Shown one piece after another: positions 25,965 through 34,913 of a DNA stretch of 64,000 nucleotides (the first letter of the stretch is position 1; every line of letters starts with the position of its first letter). Under the pieces are notes generated by a model. That model did no database searches and had not been told where the DNA came from. It worked only from the letters and a program-made list of their open reading frames with translations. Location of the stretch: NCBI RefSeq assembly GCF_000716535.1, contig NZ_JNWV01000040.1, positions 56,158 through 120,157 on the forward strand. The letters are read 5' to 3'. This DNA comes from Streptomyces flaveolus. Its GTDB lineage: Bacteria; Actinomycetota; Actinomycetes; Streptomycetales; Streptomycetaceae. The position numbers and the translations under genes were made by a program.

Positions 25965-27233
25965 ATGAGGAACGGGCACCGGCTCGACCGTCTGCTCGGA
26001 CGCCCGCTGGGGCGGCGGTTCGGATGGCTGTGGGCAGCGTACGGAACCAGCGCGCTCGGCACATGGCTCGCCTTCGGCGCGTTCCCGCTGATCGCCGTCC
26101 GGGTGCTGCACGCCGGGCCGGCCGAGGTCGCCGCGCTCTCCTCCGTGGGCGCGGCGGTGGGCGCGGCCGTGGCGGTGCCGCTCGGCCCGTGGGTGGAGTT
26201 CCGCCGCAAACGGCCCGTGCTGATCGCGATGGACCTGGTGCGGTGCGCGGCGCTGCTGACGATCCCCGCCGCGTTCGCGCTCGGCGCGCTCACCTTCCTC
26301 CAGCTCCTGCTGGTCTCGGTCGTCGTCGCGGCGGCCGACATCACCTTCCGCGCCGCCTCCGGCGCGTACCTGAAGACACTGCTGCCGGCCGAGGACCTGC
26401 TCGTCGCGGGCGCCCGGTTCGAGTCCACGACCTGGACGACCACGATCATCGGACCGCCGCTGGGCGGCGCGGCGACCGGGCTCCTCGGCCCGGTGGCGAC
26501 CGTGGTGGCCGACGCGGTCAGCTACCTCCTCTCGGCCCTAGGCATCCGCGCCATGGGCGGCCACGAGCCGCCGCCCGAGCGCCGGCAGACCGCGCGCATG
26601 CGGGCCGGGGACCTGCTCGACGGCTGGCGGTACATCCTCGCCGACGCGACGCTGCGCCCGCTGTTCTTCAACACGGCCCTGTTCAACGGCCTGGTCATGG
26701 CCACCGACCCGCTGCTGGCCGTCCTGATGCTCGGCCGGCTCGGCTTCACGCCGTGGCAGTACGGCCTCGCCTTCGCCGCGCCCTCGATCGGCGGGCTGAT
26801 CGGCTCACGACTGGCCCGCCCGCTCGCCACCCGGTTCGGGCAGCACCGCGTCCTGGTCGTGTCCGGGACGCTGCGCGCCCTGTGGTCCGTCGGCCTGGCG
26901 TTCACCGGGCCGGGCACCGGCGGGCTGCTGCTGGTGATGGGCGTCGAACTCGGCCTCATCTTCTCCTGCGGGGTCTTCAACCCCGTCTACGCCACCTACC
27001 GCCTCCAGCGCACCGCGGCCGACCGGGTCGCCCGCACGTTGACCGCCTGGACGGTGACGACCAAGGCGTCGACCGCGCTGCTGACGGCCGTCTGGGGCGT
27101 ACTCGGCGGCCTGCTCGGCCCGCGTCCGGCCATCGGCCTGGCTGGTGCGTTCCTGCTGGCGACCCCGCTGCTGCTTCCGCGCCGCGCGGGCGCGCCTGTC
27201 CCCGAGCCGGCGCCAGCACCGAGCCGTACCTGA
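25965..27233 (+). CDS. MFS transporter, drug-efflux-like
   Basis: This 422-aa protein has about 12 hydrophobic helices and resembles the MFS_3/enterobactin-exporter-like branch (YGTSALGTWLAFGAFPLIAV at the start, PLGPWVEFRRKRPVLIAMDL between helices 2 and 3). The start at 25965 is chosen because GAGGGG lies 8 nt upstream; the in-frame ATG at 25947 has its Shine-Dalgarno only 2 nt away. The last 37 codons and the following 68 bp are repeated in tandem downstream. LysR-divergent MFS exporters are often induced by their substrate. Confidence 0.92.
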   Translation: MRNGHRLDRLLGRPLGRRFGWLWAAYGTSALGTWLAFGAFPLIAVRVLHAGPAEVAALSSVGAAVGAAVAVPLGPWVEFRRKRPVLIAMDLVRCAALLTIPAAFALGALTFLQLLLVSVVVAAADITFRAASGAYLKTLLPAEDLLVAGARFESTTWTTTIIGPPLGGAATGLLGPVATVVADAVSYLLSALGIRAMGGHEPPPERRQTARMRAGDLLDGWRYILADATLRPLFFNTALFNGLVMATDPLLAVLMLGRLGFTPWQYGLAFAAPSIGGLIGSRLARPLATRFGQHRVLVVSGTLRALWSVGLAFTGPGTGGLLLVMGVELGLIFSCGVFNPVYATYRLQRTAADRVARTLTAWTVTTKASTALLTAVWGVLGGLLGPRPAIGLAGAFLLATPLLLPRRAGAPVPEPAPAPSRT

Positions 27234-27730
27234 GGGACGGCGACGGCTGTCAACCGCGACCGGGCCGCGCCGCTCACGGGGTTTGCGTCCTCGGCGGCCC
27301 GCGTCCGGCCATCGGCCTGGCTGGTGCGTTCCTGCTGGCGACCCCGCTGCTGCTTCCGCGCCGCGCGGCAGCGCCTGTCCCCGAGCCGGCCCCGGCACCG
27401 AGCCGCACCTGAGGGACGGCGACGGCTGTCAACCGCGACCGGGCCGCGCCGCTCACGGGGATTGCGTCCTCGGCGGCCCGCGTCCGGCCATCGGCCTGGC
27501 CGGTGCGTTCCTGCCGGCGACCCCGCTGCTGCTTCCGCGCCGCGCGGGCGCGCCTGTCCCCGAGCCGGCGCCAGCACCGAGCCGTACCTGAGGGACGGCG
27601 ACGGCTGTCACCGCGACCGAGCGGTTCGGCGGCCTGCTCGGCCGGCGTCCGGCCATCGGCCTGGCCGGCGTGCTCCTGCCGGCGACCCCGCTGCTGCTTC
27701 CCCGCCGCGCGGCAACCCCGGCACCGAGCC
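27110..27730 (+). repeat. Tandem duplication of the MFS gene 3' end, four copies
   Basis: The sequence beginning GCGTCCGGCCATCGGCCTGG starts at 27122, 27301, 27480 and 27645, so the periods are 179, 179 and 165 bp. Copies 1-3 are nearly identical and include the last 37 MFS codons, the TGA and 68 bp of downstream DNA. Copy 4 is diverged and shorter, and its left flank (GGCGGCCTGCTCGGC) again resembles the sequence preceding copy 1. Because 179 is not a multiple of three, the copies fall in different frames and cannot extend the protein in an orderly way. Confidence 0.92.
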
Positions 27731-27764
27731 GCGCCGCTCGCGAGAACCGCGTCCTCGGCACCCG

Positions 27765-28125
27765 GCGGACCGGCTCCGCGTCATCGCGCTCGACGTGACC
27801 AGCCCCGACGGCAACACCGCCGCGTCCGAGGCGGCCGGCTCCACCGATGTCCTGGTCACCAGCGTGGGCGTCCCCGGCCCGCGTACGGGAGGTCTTCGAG
27901 ACCACCACCTTCGGCGTGAGGGCGACGACGCGGGCGGTGCCGCCCCAGTTCCGCGAGCGCGGTTCCGGCGTAGTGGTCAACGTGACCTCCAGCGTGGCGC
28001 TGGGCCCCATGCCGCTCTCGGCCGTCCACGAGGCGAGCGAGATGGCCGTCGAGGGGTTCACCGTCTCCCTCGCCCTCGACCTCGCGCCGAGCCGGGCACG
28101 GACGGGGCGTCCACCCCCTGCCCGA
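27765..28125 (+). pseudogene. Degraded short-chain dehydrogenase gene
   Basis: Two frames give consecutive SDR-like pieces: LRVIALDVTSPDG...STDVLVTSVGVPG, then after a frameshift near 27885 VREVFETTTFGVRATTRAV, SGVVVNVTSSVALGP and AVHEASEMAVEGF. The NAG motif is changed to TSVG. The catalytic YxxxK is changed to HxxxE, so both key residues are lost. The N-terminal Rossmann motif and the C-terminus are missing. It lies right after the MFS repeat array, which may have removed its 5' end. Confidence 0.72.
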
Positions 28126-28139
28126 GCGGCACCTGGCCG

Positions 28140-29837
28140 TCAGTGCTCCTCGGTGCAGCAGCCGTGCCGGGGCGCCGGGCCCGCGGTGACGGTCCCAAGG
28201 CGGCAGAAGCAGGACGCCTCGACCGGTACGTCCGCCAGTGCCGCGGCGATCTTGAGCTGCTGGGCCACGATCCGTGCCTCCCCCTCCTTGCCGAGCCGCA
28301 CCAGGCACTCGTGGAGACCGTGCAACGCCCAGACGTTCCCCGGGTGTTGCAGCGGCCGGGGGAGCGTGTCGTCGAGTCCGAGATCGGCGCGGTAGACGGC
28401 CTCCGCCTCCGCGACCAGGCCCTGTTCGAGGAGCAGGGCGCCGTAGGCGTGCCGGGTGGGCTGCATCCAGCCCCACGGCTCGTCGTACGGCAGGCCGTCG
28501 TCCAGCTCGATCGACCGGCGCAGCGCCGCGAACGCCGCCTCGTACCTTCCCTCGCGGTAGTGCAGCTCGCCGTCCAGCATCTGCGCGGCGATGGCCAGGA
28601 TGTCCGTACAGGTGTTGTTGAACAGCATCCGTGTCTCCGGCACCCGGGCGACCGCCTCCTGGAACAGCGCGCGTTCCGCGCCGGCCTCGTCGGTCCGGCC
28701 CGTGGCCGCGAGGGCGACCCCGCGCCCGTACCGCAGCATCGCCGTCGTGACGCGGTACAGCCGGGCGTCGGCGGGCAGCGGCAGGCGCAGGATGTCGTCC
28801 CAGCGGCCGAAGCGGATGAGCACGTGCACCCGCATCGCGAGGAAGCCCTCCAGCCAGTCCGCCATGGGAGGGCTCTCCACGCGCAGCAGTTCCTCGGGCA
28901 CGGCGGCCTCCAGCCGGTCCGCCGTCTCGATCGCGTCCTGGAAACGGCCGAGGAACATCGCACCGTAGATCTTGAAGTGGAGGTTGTGGCACCGGTACAG
29001 GGTGTAGAAGTTCATCGCGCCCGCCCTGGCGCGGAACTTCTCGTCGGCCGTGATCGCCTCGGTGTTGTCGGAGATCACCCGGCGGTAGTCGCCGCAGAGC
29101 ACTTCCAGGTGGGACGGCATGTGCCGGAGATGGCCCGCGTCCGGCACCAGACCGCGCAGCCGGTCGCCCGCCGGCAGGGCGGCCTCGGGCGTCGGGGACA
29201 TCTCCATCAGGTGGACGTACAGGTGGAGCAGGCCCGGGTGCCGTGCCCCGGCCCGGCTGGCGAGGGCCCTCTCCAGGACCGCCTTGGCCTCGGTGGTGCG
29301 CGCGCCGGGAGCCGCACTGCCCGTGCGGATGTCCCACAGCCGCCAGGGCGTGAGGTTCATCAGGGCGTCGGCGTACAGGGTGGCCACGTCGAGGTCGCCG
29401 TCGGCCAGTCGGTGGGCGGCCCGCATGCTGTCGGCGTAGGCGGCGTTCCACACGGAACGGTCCTCGGCGTCCGGGGCCTGCGACCGTGGATAGCGGGCGG
29501 CCAGCGCGCCGATGAGGGCCCGCTCGACCGGGGTGGCGCCGGCCGCCTTCGCGTGGGCGCGCCGTACGGCGGCGTGCGCCCGCTCCACCGTCCGCTCCAG
29601 GTCCTGTTCGTCGAAGAACTCCCAGGGCTTGTTGTAGTTGGGGCCGAGCGCGTAGGCCAGGCCCCAGTCGGCCATGGCACAGCCGGGGTCCGCCGCGGCG
29701 GCGGCCTCGAAACAGCGGACGGCCTCCTCGTGGTTGAAGGCGTACGTCCAGTTCAGCCCGCGGTCGAACCAGGTCTGCGCTTCGTCGGACGACGTGGTCA
29801 CGCGCCGGCTGTGGCTGCCGAGGTCGTAGTAGTCCAT
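28140..29837 (-). CDS. Tetratricopeptide-repeat protein
   Basis: This 565-aa soluble helical protein has several TPR-like units (FDRGLNWTYAFNHEEAVRCFEAAAAADPGCAMADW at the N-terminus; REGRYEAAFAALRRSIELDDGLPY near residue 440). It has no signal peptide. A conserved HMPSH motif (HLRHMPSHLEVL) occurs in the middle. The C-terminus is Cys-rich (SCFCRLG, HGCCTEEH), which could bind a metal. Its role is not established. It starts 16 nt before the membrane-protein stop and may be co-transcribed with it. Confidence 0.8.
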   Translation of the reverse strand: MDYYDLGSHSRRVTTSSDEAQTWFDRGLNWTYAFNHEEAVRCFEAAAAADPGCAMADWGLAYALGPNYNKPWEFFDEQDLERTVERAHAAVRRAHAKAAGATPVERALIGALAARYPRSQAPDAEDRSVWNAAYADSMRAAHRLADGDLDVATLYADALMNLTPWRLWDIRTGSAAPGARTTEAKAVLERALASRAGARHPGLLHLYVHLMEMSPTPEAALPAGDRLRGLVPDAGHLRHMPSHLEVLCGDYRRVISDNTEAITADEKFRARAGAMNFYTLYRCHNLHFKIYGAMFLGRFQDAIETADRLEAAVPEELLRVESPPMADWLEGFLAMRVHVLIRFGRWDDILRLPLPADARLYRVTTAMLRYGRGVALAATGRTDEAGAERALFQEAVARVPETRMLFNNTCTDILAIAAQMLDGELHYREGRYEAAFAALRRSIELDDGLPYDEPWGWMQPTRHAYGALLLEQGLVAEAEAVYRADLGLDDTLPRPLQHPGNVWALHGLHECLVRLGKEGEARIVAQQLKIAAALADVPVEASCFCRLGTVTAGPAPRHGCCTEEH

Positions 29838-29853
29838 GCCCGCGCTCCCTCGT

Positions 29854-31362
29854 TCAGCCGATCCACTTCACCCGGTTCCTGAGCCAGAACGGCCGCCGGC
29901 CCCGCACGGTCGGGAACCGGCGCAGGTCCCGGCGGTACTGGCGGGTGGCCGGCGGCTGCCGCCACACGGGCGGGGAGTCCCGTTCCGTGGCCCGGTGGTC
30001 GATGTGCCATGGTGCGTCGTCGTGGTGGTACGACCTGCCGGTCGCGTCGTTCTTCTCGATGGTCGTGACGAGGGCGTGGGCCACGCCGTACCCCGCCGAG
30101 TAACTCGCCTCGCGCAGCCGCCGCAGGGCAGCGCGCTCGGGGAAGTCGGGGAGTTCGACGAGGTCGCCGTTCGTCCGCGCGCCGCCGGCGCTGTCACCGG
30201 TGGCGCTCTCGCCCTCATTCTCCCCCCGGGGCTCCTCTTCCTCCCCCTGGCCGTCCTCCTCGCCGGCCGTTTCCCACCTCCACGCCCACCGATCCGGCGG
30301 ATCGATGCGCAGCTGGACCTCCTCGTGCCGCCCGGCGGACCGGTACTCCAGGATCAGCAGGCGCCAGTCCGCCGGTGCCGCGTCGACCGCGGCCGCGGCG
30401 ACCCGTTCGTGCAGCCGCTCCGCCTCCTCGGCGGTGAGAGGCCGCTCGTACCGCCGCAGCCGGTCCCGCTGCCGGCGGCCGGGGCCCCGGAGGCGTGGTC
30501 CGAAGCTGGTGCTGTAGCCCGTCTCGATCAGCAGTCTGACGAGGAACCTCCAGCCGTGGACGCTGTTGTAGTAGAAGATCCGGATCAGCCCGAAGTCGAA
30601 GTCGAAGGTGACGTCGGCGTCGGTGCGGCGGTAGGTGACGGGCGTGTGGTCGCCGAGCCAGGCGCCGAGGGAGTTCTCCGGCCCCAGCGCGGAGGCGGCC
30701 AGCAGTTGCAGCAGGCTCTCGGCCACCAGTACGGCGAAGAACCAGGCGGCGCACACCGCCACGGTCACCGGCCAGGCGAGCCCCGACGGGACCAGACCGG
30801 AGAAGTAGCCGTGCACATGGTCCGGCACCCAGGTCACGGCGGTCTCGGCGACGTCCGGCAGGGTGCTCGCGTATCCGGCGAGGGCCACCAGCACGGCCTT
30901 GTCCAGCAGGTGGCGCAGTACGCCGGTAACGCTGAACGTGAAGCCCCAGTCGGGGCGGAACCCGGCCATGCTCCTGGCGCACAGCGCGACGAACGAGAGC
31001 ACCTGGCCGACCGCGGCGAGCAGGGCGATCCCACCGTCGAAACCGGGCGGCTCCGGGAACCGGCTGGAGACCAGGAAGCCGGAGAAGCCGAACAGGAGCG
31101 CCTGGACGATCCAGATCACCACGATCAGCAGACGCCCGGCGAACGCGACCGCGGGGGAGCGGGGCACGGCCCCGGACGGCGGCGGACGCAGAACCGGCCG
31201 GTTCCACAGGGCCAGCATGCTGGTCAGGACGGCGATGGCCAGGGAGAGGCCGGTCCTCGTCCGCCCGGAGACGTCGGCGAAGGCCGAGAAGGGGTACAGG
31301 CCGATCAGAGCGAGCAGGCAGAGCACCTGCACCGTACGTCGGACCCTTCCCCCGGTGGACAC
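29854..31362 (-). CDS. Uncharacterised polytopic membrane protein
   Basis: The 502-aa protein has about six N-terminal hydrophobic segments within residues 1-235 (LIGLYPFSAFA, LLIVVIWIVQALLFGF, WPVTVAVCAAWFFAVLVAE). A long charged cytoplasmic region follows, with an acidic low-complexity patch (EEDGQGEEEEPRGENEGE). I recognise no domain. It starts with GTG and sits immediately upstream of the TPR gene on the same strand, so the two may work together. Confidence 0.7.
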   Translation of the reverse strand: MSTGGRVRRTVQVLCLLALIGLYPFSAFADVSGRTRTGLSLAIAVLTSMLALWNRPVLRPPPSGAVPRSPAVAFAGRLLIVVIWIVQALLFGFSGFLVSSRFPEPPGFDGGIALLAAVGQVLSFVALCARSMAGFRPDWGFTFSVTGVLRHLLDKAVLVALAGYASTLPDVAETAVTWVPDHVHGYFSGLVPSGLAWPVTVAVCAAWFFAVLVAESLLQLLAASALGPENSLGAWLGDHTPVTYRRTDADVTFDFDFGLIRIFYYNSVHGWRFLVRLLIETGYSTSFGPRLRGPGRRQRDRLRRYERPLTAEEAERLHERVAAAAVDAAPADWRLLILEYRSAGRHEEVQLRIDPPDRWAWRWETAGEEDGQGEEEEPRGENEGESATGDSAGGARTNGDLVELPDFPERAALRRLREASYSAGYGVAHALVTTIEKNDATGRSYHHDDAPWHIDHRATERDSPPVWRQPPATRQYRRDLRRFPTVRGRRPFWLRNRVKWIG

Positions 31363-31554
31363 CGGAACAGAGTAGAAGAGCCGTGCGTCACAAGGGAGTT
31401 GGCGGTGTCACCCGGCTTACGTTCTCCTCAACCGGGCGGTCGGCGGGCAGCGGGACGGATGCCTGGCCGGGCCTCGCTCCGCCGGGATGCTCGACGTTCC
31501 TCCGGGCCCGCTCAGGCTGCTCCACGAGAGCGCGCGAAAAAAATCGGGCGGCGA

Positions 31555-31581
31555 TGTCGAGAACCCGTCATCGGCTCCGTC
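31555..31581 (+). promoter_or_regulatory. Predicted ECF42-type promoter, TGTCGA-N17-CGTC
   Basis: TGTCGA at 31555-31560 and CGTC at 31578-31581 fit the -35/-10 pattern described for ECF42 sigma factors. The site lies about 53 nt upstream of the DGPF gene, where an autoregulated ECF42 promoter is expected. Confidence 0.5.
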
Positions 31582-31633
31582 CCAGGGGTGAACGCGGCCA
31601 CAATGGGTCGCACGAGCACCGAGGAGAACCACG

Positions 31634-32047
31634 ATGGCCAAGTACCTGCTGCTCAAGCACTACCGCGGCGCCCCGGCAGCGGTCAACGACGTCCCCATGG
31701 ACCAGTGGGCGCCGGAGGAGATCTCGGCGCACATCCAGTACATGCGGGACTTCGCGGACCGGCTGGAGAAGACCGGCGAGTTCGTCGACGGCCAGGCGCT
31801 CGCCCCCGAGGGGACGTGGGTCCGGTACGACGGTGAAGGGCGCCCGCCGGTCACCGACGGCCCCTTCGCCGAGACGAAGGACCTCATCGCCGGCTGGATG
31901 GTGATCGACGTCGACAGCCATGAGCGCGCCGTCGAGCTGGCCGGGGAGCTGTCGGCCGCCCCGGGCGCGGGCGGCAGGCCGATCCACGAGTGGCTGGAGC
32001 TGCGTCCGTTCCTGACCGCGACGCCCGACGTCACCGAGTGCCATTGA
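31634..32047 (+). CDS. YCII/DGPF-domain protein
   Basis: This 137-aa YciI-like ferredoxin-fold protein carries the family marker DGPFAETKDLIAGW. DGPF proteins are the standard partners of ECF42 sigma factors, and here the TGA overlaps the ATG of such a gene (TGATG). GAGGAG lies 7 nt upstream of the start. Biochemical function in this family is unclear. Confidence 0.92.
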   Translation: MAKYLLLKHYRGAPAAVNDVPMDQWAPEEISAHIQYMRDFADRLEKTGEFVDGQALAPEGTWVRYDGEGRPPVTDGPFAETKDLIAGWMVIDVDSHERAVELAGELSAAPGAGGRPIHEWLELRPFLTATPDVTECH

Positions 32048-33211
32048 TGAACGAGGCCCTGCTGAGGAGCCTCACGCCGAGCGTGCTCGCCCTCCTCGTC
32101 CGCCGCGGAGCAGACTTCGCGGCGGCCGAGGACGCCGTCCAGGACGCGCTGGTCGAGGCGGTCCGCGTCTGGCCGGCCGACCCGCCGCGGGACCCGAAGG
32201 GCTGGCTGGTCACCGTGGCCTGGCGCAAGTTCCTCGACCAGACCCGGGCGGACACCGCGTGCCGCCGGCGCGAGGACCGTCTCGACGAGGAACCGGCCCC
32301 CGGGCCCACGCCCGCGGCGGACGACACGCTCCAGCTCTACTTCCTGTGCGCCCACCCGTCGCTGACGCCGTCGTCCGCGGTCGCGCTCACGCTGCGCGCC
32401 GTCGGCGGGCTCACCACCCGGCAGATCGCCCAGGCCTACCTGGTGCCCGAGGCGACCATGGCGCTGGGGGTGCCCCCTCTGGGGGAGCATCAGCCGGGCC
32501 AAGCGCACCGTCTCCGGCGTGCGCTTCGACCAGCCGGGCGACGTCGCCACCGTGCTGCGCGTCCTCTACCTGGTCTTCAACGAGGGGTACTCCGGCGACG
32601 TCGACCTGGCCGCCGAGGCCATCCGGCTCACCCGGCAGCTCGCGGCCCAGGTCGACCACCCCGAGGTGGCGGGGCTGCTCTCCCTGATGCTGCTCCACCA
32701 CGCCCGGCGCGCCGGGCGGACCGCGCCCGACGGCAGCCTGGTCCCGCTCGCCGAGCAGGACCGCGGGCGATGGGACACGCGCCTGATCGCCGAGGGTGTC
32801 GCGATCCTCCAGGCCGCCCTCGCCCGTGACCGGCTCGGCGAGTTCCAGGCGCAGGCCGCCATCGCCGCCCTCCACGCCGACGCGCCCACCGCCGAGGAGA
32901 CCGACTGGGTGCAGATCGTGGAGTGGTACGACGAACTCCTGCGCCTGACCGACAACCCGGTCGTCCGGCTCAACCGCGCCGTGGCCGTCGGCGAGGCCGA
33001 CGGCCCGCGCGCCGGCCTCGCGGCACTCGCCGAGCTGGACGACTCACTGCCCCGCCACACCGCCGTAGCGGCCTACCTGCACGAACGCGACGGTGACCTG
33101 GCGACGGCGGCGCGGCTGTACGCCGAGGCGGCCCACCGGGCCCTCAACCTCGCCGAACGCGACCACCTCACACGCCAGGCCGCCCGGCTCAACACCGGCC
33201 GGCGCCGCTGA
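32047..33211 (+). pseudogene. ECF42-type RNA polymerase sigma factor, frameshifted by a small repeat insertion
   Basis: The first part (MNEALLRSLTPSVLALLVRRG, DAVQDALVEAVRVWP, LTTRQIAQAYLVPEATMA) is sigma-2 and the start of sigma-4. The second part, in the +1 frame from about 32500, holds SRAKRTVSGVRF-like residues and the TPR-like ECF42 extension (VLRVLYLVFNEGYSGD, NPVVRLNRAVAVGEADGP, to RLNTGRRR). At 32464-32488 a 25-nt palindromic element replaces about 6 nt, a net +19, which breaks the frame inside the sigma-4 DNA-binding helix. Unless frameshifting occurs, the product is not a functional sigma factor. It is translationally coupled to the DGPF gene. Confidence 0.85.
32464..32488. repeat. 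Small palindromic element disrupting the sigma-factor gene
   Basis: CTGGGGGTGCCCCCTCTGGGGGAGC contains the palindrome GGGGGTGCCCCC. In reverse complement it shares GGGGGCACCYCCCAG with the element inside the LysR gene at 25061, and I take both as copies of one short repeat family. Confidence 0.7.
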
Positions 33212-33240
33212 GGGGTCGCGCCCGCCCAAAGGCCGGGTCG

Positions 33241-34266
33241 CTACTGGATGCACCAGCGGTGCGGGTGCCCCGGATCCTCGGGGCAGGCGAAGACGTTGAG
33301 TTCGCCCCAGCGGCCCACGACGACCTCGGTGGGGGTGGCGGAGCGGCGGCCGGACCGGTCCTCCAGCGGTCGCCAGCTACGGCTGCCGCCGTCCCACTCC
33401 GAGCTGTCGATGGTCAGGAGCAGGTTCATCGGGGTGGTGCAGGTCAGGCAGTCCATGGGGTACGGGTCGGTGGCGTGCCAGGAGGCGAAGCCGCCGACGC
33501 GCCAGCCGGGCGGGATGGACAGGTCGTACTGGTAGAGCGGTGACTCGGCCCTGTTGTCGTCCCCTGCCTGCTCGGCTTCGGCCTTGAGGGCGTCCTCCCA
33601 GGCGTCGATCCGGGCGCACAGCTCCTCGGGGAGGAGGTCGGCGTACGGATGGGTGACCACCTGCTCCGGGTGCAGCACACAGGGTTCGGGCAGGAACCCG
33701 TCGGCCCCGATGACCGGCGGCTGCGGCGGCGCGGTCAGCACCCGGCCGACCTCCCACGACCGACGCCAGCGCAGGTGCAGCTCCAGGCCGTAGCCGCTGG
33801 GGCCGTGCGCGGTGAAGGGACACCAGAACACCTGGAGCAGATCGCAGTCGTCCGGCCCCGCCGGAAGATCGGGGACATCACGCCGGTGGAGCTGCGCCAG
33901 GCCGATCATGGGCAGCGGGCCCGTCTCCGCGCCCCCGGGCAGCCGGTGCTTCCGGTGCAGCTCGACGAGCAGCTCCCGTTCCTCGTCCGTGGGGCCCGGG
34001 GCGTGTGCACGGGCCCATGCGGCAGCCAGGACCTGCCGCCGCCGGTGGATGTCCGCCGGTCGCCGGCCGCACGCGCTGCCATGGGTCTCGCCGCACACCG
34101 GCCAGGGCTCGTCCGCCGGCCACAGCAGGGGGCCGCCCACGGAACTGGCCGTCGGTTCGGGTCTGCCCGGCCGAGGATGCAGCCGTGTCGTCGTGCCCCG
34201 GTAGGCGGCCAGTTCCGGGAAGAGCGCCTCGGCATCGAGCGGGCGCGGCGGCGTGGTCCTCGGCAT
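33241..34266 (-). CDS. DUF1963/YwqG-like protein of unknown function
   Basis: This 341-aa soluble protein shows the YwqG-type pattern GGPLLWPADEPWPVC, LPMIGLAQLHRRDVP, DCDLLQVFWCP and the end FACPEDPGHPHRWCIQ. Several Cys pairs (CLTCTTP, CWCP-like) might bind zinc. The start at 34266 is chosen because upstream codons give low-complexity sequence; only a weak AGGG precedes it. It converges with the sigma-factor gene, 29 nt away. Confidence 0.7.
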   Translation of the reverse strand: MPRTTPPRPLDAEALFPELAAYRGTTTRLHPRPGRPEPTASSVGGPLLWPADEPWPVCGETHGSACGRRPADIHRRRQVLAAAWARAHAPGPTDEERELLVELHRKHRLPGGAETGPLPMIGLAQLHRRDVPDLPAGPDDCDLLQVFWCPFTAHGPSGYGLELHLRWRRSWEVGRVLTAPPQPPVIGADGFLPEPCVLHPEQVVTHPYADLLPEELCARIDAWEDALKAEAEQAGDDNRAESPLYQYDLSIPPGWRVGGFASWHATDPYPMDCLTCTTPMNLLLTIDSSEWDGGSRSWRPLEDRSGRRSATPTEVVVGRWGELNVFACPEDPGHPHRWCIQ

Positions 34267-34913
34267 GGACGCGACCCTAGACGCAGGACGACACCGGCCG
34301 TCGAGCACCCCGGCACGCGGCGGCACCGGGAGGAGACGGCCGCCCGTACGGCTGGTGCCGCGGCCGTACTCGGGGATCGGCCGCGGCACCAGCCACCCAG
34401 GGCACTCCCGCGCACGGCACGAATGCCCCGCGTCGGCATGCGTATGCGGAGCCGAACGGGTGAAACGGCAGAAGACTGGGGGTCGGTGTTGGGGGGTCAG
34501 TCGACCGGCTTTCGTAGCCGCTAGCCGGACGGCCGGTGCCGAGGCCCCTGGGGTGGGGCGAGGGGGCACCGGCCGTGGCCTGGCAGCCGGGACGTCGTAC
34601 CGTGGAGTGCCGCGTCTCAGGCGCCGCACGTTCCCGCCGACGGGAAACGGCACCCGAAAACCGGTCGCCCTCCCGGTCCGTCCCGGTCCCCCGCTCACGG
34701 ATACCGGCCGGCGATGCGAACGACGCCGATCAGCACCCGCGAGGGTGTCACCACGCGGCCACTGATCACCGCATCCGCAGGCCAGCGACCCCGCGTGACC
34801 GAGCATGCAGCACGCAACCAGTCGATATCTACGGCGAATCTTTTACATCAATACCGCGTGGCATTAATTAAACTGAGCCGCAGTCAACGCCAGCCCCGGG
34901 GGACAAGCCACCA
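34267..34913. other. Intergenic region with a long inverted repeat and an AT-rich end
   Basis: No gene is visible in these 647 bp. The 16-bp inverted repeat at 34351-34393 is listed separately. The last 80 bp (34836-34875) are markedly AT-rich (CTTTTACATCAATACC, GCATTAATTAAACTG) and probably hold the promoter of the XRE regulator. Confidence 0.5.
34351..34393. repeat. 16-bp perfect inverted repeat
   Basis: GCTGGTGCCGCGGCCG and its exact complement flank an 11-nt loop. It lies 85 nt upstream of the DUF1963 gene, so in that direction it is in the leader; no gene ends immediately before it in the other direction. It could be an attenuator or a stand-alone terminator. Confidence 0.7.

Noticed and set aside
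25910..27412. Longer alternative transporter frames running into the repeat array
   Set aside because: The MFS protein is complete at 27233; other frames only arise because the 179-bp unit rotates the reading frame.
32047..33211. Two separate genes in place of one frameshifted sigma factor
   Set aside because: The two parts join into a single ECF42 protein when the 25-nt element is removed, and the second part has no own ribosome site.
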